Below, in pieces: positions 5,020 through 6,140 of a stretch of DNA of 6,140 bases; the first letter of the stretch is position 1, and every line of letters begins with the position of its first letter. The notes under the pieces are model-generated. The model saw nothing but the letters and a program-made list of their open reading frames with translations, ran no database searches and was not told where the DNA came from. The stretch is taken from NCBI GenBank assembly GCA_027083485.1, contig JALWOO010000330.1:1-6140 (forward strand). Direction: 5' to 3'. Source of the stretch: Amylibacter sp. (GTDB taxonomy: Bacteria; Pseudomonadota; Alphaproteobacteria; Rhodobacterales; Rhodobacteraceae). Both the position numbers and the translations under genes were made by a program.

Positions 5020-6140
5020 CTATTCCAGCACCACATTCACCCGCTGCGAGCGGCCTGCGGCGTCTATGACAGCCAGCGTCAAGTGCCCCGGCCCGTCCGG
5101 CTCCCAGATCAACTGCCGCTCGAAACCGGGCACTTGCAGCGGTTGGCCGTTGGCCAGCCAGACAAACGGCGGCGTGCCGTTTTGCACCTTCAGCGCCAGA
5201 AACCCCGCGCCGATATCCACCCGCGCCCCGTCCGGCGGAAAGGCAATGCGCGGGGTGTTGACGCGGGCAATCCCCCGTCCGGCCCCGCGAAACCTGCGCA
5301 GGTTTTCCGGCAATTCCGCATTGCTGAGCGTCAGGGCCTCGGGCGGGGGCGGCGGCAGGGGGGCAAGTGCCGGTTTCAGCACGCCAAAGGCCTCAAACAG
5401 CAACGGCGCCGCCAGATCATAGCCCAGTGCGCCGGGCATGGCCGCTCCGTCCGGCCTCCCCAGCCAGATGCCGATCACATGCCGCCCGTCAAACCCGATC
5501 GCCCATGTGTCCCGATGCCCGTAAGACGTGCCGGTTTTATAGGCCAGCCCGCCCTCCGGTGCATTTTCCGGCGGCGGCATACCGGCGAGAATATCGCTGA
5601 CATACCACGCGGAAACAGGATCCAGAACCGGCGGGCGGGTGCCTTTGTCCGCGCTGCCGATCCGTTCATACAGGCGCGCGGCCTGCCCGCCGTTGGCAAG
5701 GCTTGCGTAAATCGACACCATATCGCGCAGCGACACCCCAAGCCCACCCAGCGCAACCGCCAGACCGGGCCTGTCGTTGTTGGGCAACACCGGTGCAGCC
5801 CCCGCCCGGCGCATCCTTGCCAGCAATTGCGCCGGCCCGACCTGTTCCAGCAACGCCACCGCCGGAATATTCAGCGACAGTTGCAGCGCCTTGCGCAACC
5901 GCACATCGCCGCGAAACTGCTTGTCGAAATTCTGCGGCGCATAGCCGTTGAAATCCGTGGGCCGATCCGCAATCACCGTTTCCGGATGCGCCCGTCCGTT
6001 GGCAAAGGCCAGCCCGTAGATCAGCGGTTTCAGGGTTGATCCGGGCGAGCGCAGCGCCAGTGTCATATCCAGAAACCCCTCGCGGCGCGCATCCAGATAA
6101 TCCGGCGCCCCGACCGAGGCCAGAATTTCCCCTGTCCGAT
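5020..6140 (-). CDS. pbpC: Penicillin-binding protein 1C, C-terminal part (cut by window end)
   Basis: The frame is open from the TAG stop at 5022-5020 to the window edge, giving 372 visible residues; the N-terminal membrane anchor and glycosyltransferase domain lie beyond 6140. A Met codon at 6066 is internal, since the upstream codons (RTGEILASVGAPDYLDARR) are standard PbpC sequence. In fragment numbering, the transpeptidase motifs are S34TLK37 in RSPGSTLKP, S88LN90, and K201TGT204 in YKTGTSYGHRDTWAIGFDG. A proline-rich linker (about 260-267) leads to a C-terminal BiPBP_C-like beta domain (about 292-372, from VNTPRIAFPPDG to VNVVLE). The protein is a periplasmic, membrane-anchored peptidoglycan synthase homologue; in E. 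coli PBP1c is mainly a glycosyltransferase and dispensable. All three transpeptidase motifs are intact here. It is functionally unrelated to its neighbours and appears richer in GC. Confidence 0.95.
   Translation of the reverse strand, partial: RTGEILASVGAPDYLDARREGFLDMTLALRSPGSTLKPLIYGLAFANGRAHPETVIADRPTDFNGYAPQNFDKQFRGDVRLRKALQLSLNIPAVALLEQVGPAQLLARMRRAGAAPVLPNNDRPGLAVALGGLGVSLRDMVSIYASLANGGQAARLYERIGSADKGTRPPVLDPVSAWYVSDILAGMPPPENAPEGGLAYKTGTSYGHRDTWAIGFDGRHVIGIWLGRPDGAAMPGALGYDLAAPLLFEAFGVLKPALAPLPPPPPEALTLSNAELPENLRRFRGAGRGIARVNTPRIAFPPDGARVDIGAGFLALKVQNGTPPFVWLANGQPLQVPGFERQLIWEPDGPGHLTLAVIDAAGRSQRVNVVLE

Noticed and set aside
5041..5053. Small perfect hairpin CCGCT-GCG-AGCGG just past the maiA stop
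   Set aside because: It lies inside the pbpC coding end, has only five pairs and no T-run on either strand, so it is probably chance.
5083..6039. 318-codon plus-strand open frame opposite pbpC
   Set aside because: It is a shadow of the transpeptidase frame; the Arg/Pro/Gln-rich translation is typical of an antisense reading.
5020..6066. Taking the Met at 6066 as the start of a short independent transpeptidase gene
   Set aside because: The frame continues upstream with typical PbpC residues to the window edge, and the SxxK motif would sit only ten residues from this Met; the gene is simply cut by the window.

Overview
The window looks like a piece of an alphaproteobacterial chromosome, most likely from the Rhodobacterales (roseobacter-type). 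The evidence is the near-full-length resemblance, from memory, of the encoded proteins to roseobacter homologues, the moderately high GC content and the gene order. The species cannot be told from this sequence. All genes are intact except the two cut by the window ends.

Layout. (1) Minus strand, 3830 down to 1: a catabolic run in the order hmgA (homogentisate 1,2-dioxygenase), fahA (fumarylacetoacetase), an atypical metallo-beta-lactamase-fold protein, then, after a 117-bp gap, the first 36 codons of an FAD-dependent aromatic monooxygenase-like protein that continues beyond base 1. The hmgA-fahA and fahA-MBL gaps are only 14 and 9 bp. (2) 3831-3961: a 131-bp divergent control region. It holds a perfect TTGACA -35 box for hmgA and a 20-bp inverted repeat filling the -35/-10 spacer. 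(3) Plus strand, 3962-5019: a MarR-family regulator and maiA (maleylacetoacetate isomerase, zeta-class GST), overlapping by ATGA. (4) Minus strand, 5020-6140: the 3' part of pbpC (penicillin-binding protein 1C), convergent with maiA, the two stop codons directly abutting.

How the genes work together: HmgA opens the homogentisate ring to maleylacetoacetate, MaiA isomerises it with glutathione to fumarylacetoacetate, and FahA cleaves that to fumarate and acetoacetate. This is the complete lower pathway of tyrosine/phenylalanine and hydroxyphenylacetate breakdown. The MarR protein is the natural candidate to repress hmgA from the inverted repeat inside its promoter. The MBL-fold protein and the flavin monooxygenase are not part of the textbook pathway and may feed aromatic substrates into it. 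pbpC is an unrelated cell-wall gene.

The most interesting points are the MBL-fold protein, which keeps every ligand of one metal site and has lost those exclusive to the other, and the well-formed operator inside the hmgA promoter. I see no mobile element, CRISPR array, tRNA, rRNA or clear intrinsic terminator, and no evidence for a wholly new system.
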